A stretch of DNA of 64,000 bases from Straminergon stramineum (lineage: Eukaryota > Streptophyta > Bryopsida > Hypnales > Calliergonaceae), in NCBI GenBank assembly GCA_963920665.1, contig OY987268.1:17052501-17116500 (forward strand). The letters are read 5' to 3'. The position numbers were made by a program, and so were the translations under genes. Below, in pieces: positions 61,061 to 64,000 of the stretch. Under the pieces are notes generated by a model, which was given only the letters and a program-made list of their open reading frames with translations, made no database searches and had not been told where the DNA came from. How positions within the stretch are numbered: position 1 is the first letter of the stretch; the number at the start of each line of letters is the position of its first letter.

Positions 61061-61689
61061 TCTGTTCGTCTGGTTGGCTCCTCTCTCACTCTGGTTTTGG
61101 TCTTTGTTGATCAGTCTAGTTGGTTGGATTATGATTAAATTGAACTGGTTAAGTTTCTGGTCCTGGCATTTTATATTGGTTACAACTCTGCTATGCTAAT
61201 CTCATTAACGGACTTTTGACTAATCTAATTTTTAGACTTAATTAACTCTAAAACTAATCAATTTTGGGGGAATTTTGGGAACTTCTTAAATTCTAAACTA
61301 ACATTTTAATTTTTGGGGGATTTTTGGGAAAAGGTTAAAACTAAACAACTAAGTATTCTAAGCTAATTAAACTCTCTTTCTAGGATAATTTTAATGACTC
61401 TAACTAAAGGAAAACTAATCTAAATTTTGGTTTTCTCTAACTACTACTAAGGATTTTATCAAGAATTCAAACTAAGCAATTTTGACTACTTTTCTCTAAT
61501 CTTTCTCCTAATTGAACGTTCCTAATTAGTACACCTGTAGAGCATTTTTCCAAGCATGCAATTAAGGAAATTTTTCCAAGTGTCAATTTCAAATCTTTCC
61601 AAGTCAAAGCTTCGTCGTGTGGGGGCAACTCAGGTATACACGGTGTCAATGGTCAAATTTTAGTATTTTGAAAGTCAATCTTTAAAAGA

Positions 61690-61812
61690 GGTACATATGA
61701 CAGTATTTAAACTGAACATTAAAGATTAATTCTTTTAAAATTTCAAAGTATCCAAGTTTAATCACTAAAGGAGGTACGCATGACAGCGTTTAAACCGAAC
61801 TTTAGCAATTAA
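61690..61812. repeat. Diverged tandem duplication, period about 80 bp
   Basis: aggtacatatgacagtattt followed by aaactgaac near 61690 recurs as aggtacgcatgacagcgttt followed by aaaccgaac near 61771. The second copy is two to four substitutions away. Confidence 0.7.
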
Positions 61813-64000
61813 AGTCTCAATCTTCGTTATACAACGAATTTTGGGCAGGGGTTGGTTTAATAAACTTTTGGCAAAGTCAAGCTTCACCGCCTTAGGTATA
61901 TTAATACCAAATTCTGTCGTAATGAGCACAATTTGTTAGTATTTAAGAAATCTTAAACGAAATTAGAGTTTGGAGGTCTATCCCTTCCAAAACTCTCACA
62001 ATTCAAAGAAAATGGAGGCTGAGCCCCGAGAACTTAAAGAAATCAAATAGAAATCACTTTGAAGGGACCCTCTCGTCCTTCAAAGTGTGCAAATCAAGAA
62101 TTAGAATGAAACTTAGGTCGGTTCTCGACCTAGATTAGTGCTCCAACTACGCCGGTAGCACAAAAGCAAAGGTTAGATATAAGAATGAGGGTACTGACAA
62201 CCTCGAGGGAAGGCCCTTTTATACTTGTCCCAGGCCCCTCCCTAGTAAGTTGTCGGTGGAAAAACATTTACTTTTGATCCCGAGATATTTCCTAAACTAC
62301 CCTATCGTAATTCCAAAATAATCTTTGTTTAATGGAAGAATTCTCTAGAACCCTCTCCATTTAGCTAATAAATCTTGGCTAAATCAAATCCAAGATCTTT
62401 TCCCAAAGATATTTTGAAAACAACCCTAATTAACCTAGATATTTTGCTAATTAACCCAAAGTATTTCTAAATTGTCTTTCTTTAAACAAAAGATGGATTG
62501 TTACGCAAGAAAAGAGGTCTTACCCAAATCCAATCTTCAATTTTCCAAAAGATATTTGCGAAATTAACTTTGAATTACCACTAATTACTATAAAAAAATC
62601 AAACCTACTGCTAGACCCCTCCTATCTTCTAGGGAACAACTCCAAATTGAAAAACGATTGCGCCATTGTGTTTAGAAGACCCAAATTAGCCTAGGGGACC
62701 CCCCGCCCCTTTCTTCCTAGCCCTTTGTAAGTGTAAAATCAACTTATGGTAACTCCAAAGAAAGGTGAAAACCCTAACTTTTGTAATTTGTTTCTTTTGA
62801 AGAAACTATCTAGCTAGGGTTACTTAAAAGGTTCATGGGAGTAAGAAAAGACCCCTCATTCATGTCATTTGGACACTGCCATCTCTTGGTACGCCGATCA
62901 ACCTGCCGTAAATTTGTAAATTCTTCAAAAGTCCACTGTCGTTGCCGATTTTGATACCTAGGAATGTCAGAATGTCTTCAAACTTTGTGTAATGCTTTAT
63001 TAGCACACAACACACTATCCTAATTTTTAGTGGGATTTTACTGCAGCATGGGTAATTCCTAGGAATTTACGACCATGTTCAAAGGCAGTTGACTTCCCAT
63101 GGAGTCATTGTAATTGTTTCGAAAAATTCTGAAACTTTTTGGGTAGCTTCTAGGAAACTCCCAAAACCAAAGTGCAACATTACATTTCGCTTTGCACTAT
63201 TTATAGGGAAGCTAAAATTAGCAATTCCCTTATAATTTCCGCCCGAGGGGGAAATTATTCTTGTATCGGAGAATCTTCGAACAACCGGCTCCAATGTCGG
63301 CTTTTGGCATGCTTTTAGAGTAAAAGCACCTTTCTTCATACTCCGGTCGCTCTCCCATCACTTTATTTGCAGATTGGATAATTCTTCTATAAGTTATCTG
63401 CAAATAAGAACTTACCAATTCAAATTCTTTACGAATTGGATGGTGACCTATACTAGACTCTCTAGACCTAAAATGGACTTAGCTAGCTTGTCACATGCAA
63501 TTGTAAGACTTAGTTTAACATGGACAACTACTAGGACTGGCTAACACTCAAACCCTTAGTTTTCTCGGAAATACTTAATCGACCTTTCAGACTCTCAACT
63601 AGGCATTAGAAGTATGAAATTTGAGTATTTTATATATTCTACACTTCTAGGATGACCCCTCACTATATTGGTAGGGACCTCTACCAAATACCACTCAAAC
63701 ACTCTTTTTATGCATTTTTGCATATAATTACACTAAAATACTGACTAAAACGAAAAAAAGAAAACCCTGAGTTCCAAGTGTCAACTTGAGGGCTCACAAT
63801 CTACAAGTCTAGAAAGCACCATTCCAAAAAAGTAGGCCAAAAAGCCTTAAGGAAAAAAAGCTTTAAAAAAAAGATATTTGCCAAAGAGTTGCCTAGATGC
63901 CATATTTAACTACTTTTGGACTTTAGGAGGACTTTTGGACTTTGTGATGGGAGAAGCCATCAAGAGATCTCCCGTTTTTATGGATTAGGAGACCCCAATG

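Larger units (their letters stand above)
59150..63190. repeat. Old repeat unit B (relative of 46060-52620)
   Basis: Related in order and orientation to unit A but without the CACTA insertion. The match is patchy and diverged, so boundaries are approximate. It may be a decayed LTR retrotransposon or other large element; no coding remnant is recognisable. Confidence 0.5.
58423..64000. other. Repetitive intergenic DNA to window end
   Basis: No host gene. Contents: a degenerate tandem array (58640-58890), a LINE-like 3' tail (58910-59050), repeat unit B (59150-63190) with minisatellites at 60801-60960 and 61012-61060, and a duplication near 61690-61812. 63190-64000 shows nothing I can identify. 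Confidence 0.5.

Overview
The window looks like nuclear DNA of a land plant. It has five intron-bearing protein genes with GT-AG introns, two of them plastid-targeted: a CRS2-associated group II intron splicing factor and an unnamed plastid membrane protein. Between the genes lie AT-rich tracts packed with plant-type transposon debris (CACTA, Stowaway/mariner, Mutator-like, SINE, LINE ends, LTRs). Gene density is about one per 13 kb. The very AT-rich spacers, and an oxalate/formate-antiporter-like MFS gene of a kind I do not associate with flowering plants, make me lean to a non-seed plant such as a bryophyte or lycophyte. That is inference; no marker in the window settles it.

Layout. 1-524: end of an LTR whose other copy is a complete solo LTR at 53880-55178. 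525-6534: AT-rich repeats, including a Mutator-like element with an 11-bp target duplication (3474-4646), a LINE 3' fragment and a small TIR element. 8564-11464 (+): OFA-type MFS transporter, 3 exons. 14275-17859 (-): chloroplast CRS2-associated factor with two CRM domains, 5 exons. 21171-21533: foldback MITE just upstream of 21732-24242 (+), an F-box/JmjC protein of the JMJ22 type, 3 exons. 28319-32251 (-): secreted L-gulonolactone-oxidase-like enzyme, 3 exons, with a CACTA MITE and an unexplained coding-like segment in intron 2. 38510-41659 (+): plastid coiled-coil/membrane protein, 5 exons, with a Stowaway MITE in intron 1. 41660-64000: no host gene seen; nested transposons and old repeats.

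The five genes do not form a pathway or cluster. They are independently oriented and separated by 2.8-6.3 kb of non-coding DNA: organellar RNA splicing, chromatin/ubiquitin-linked regulation, sugar-lactone oxidation (ascorbate-type chemistry), monocarboxylate-type transport and an unknown plastid function. Gene models were built by hand from reading frames, splice dinucleotides, phase agreement and recognised family motifs. All five keep frame across every junction. I saw no convincing tRNA or rRNA gene, CRISPR array, bacterial-type operon or intact transposase/reverse transcriptase gene. I did not find a clear novel biological system. The most interesting signals are structural: a 460-bp-arm inverted repeat near 42.4-43.8 kb, several TIR elements with exact target duplications, and the coding-like segment in the gulonolactone oxidase intron.
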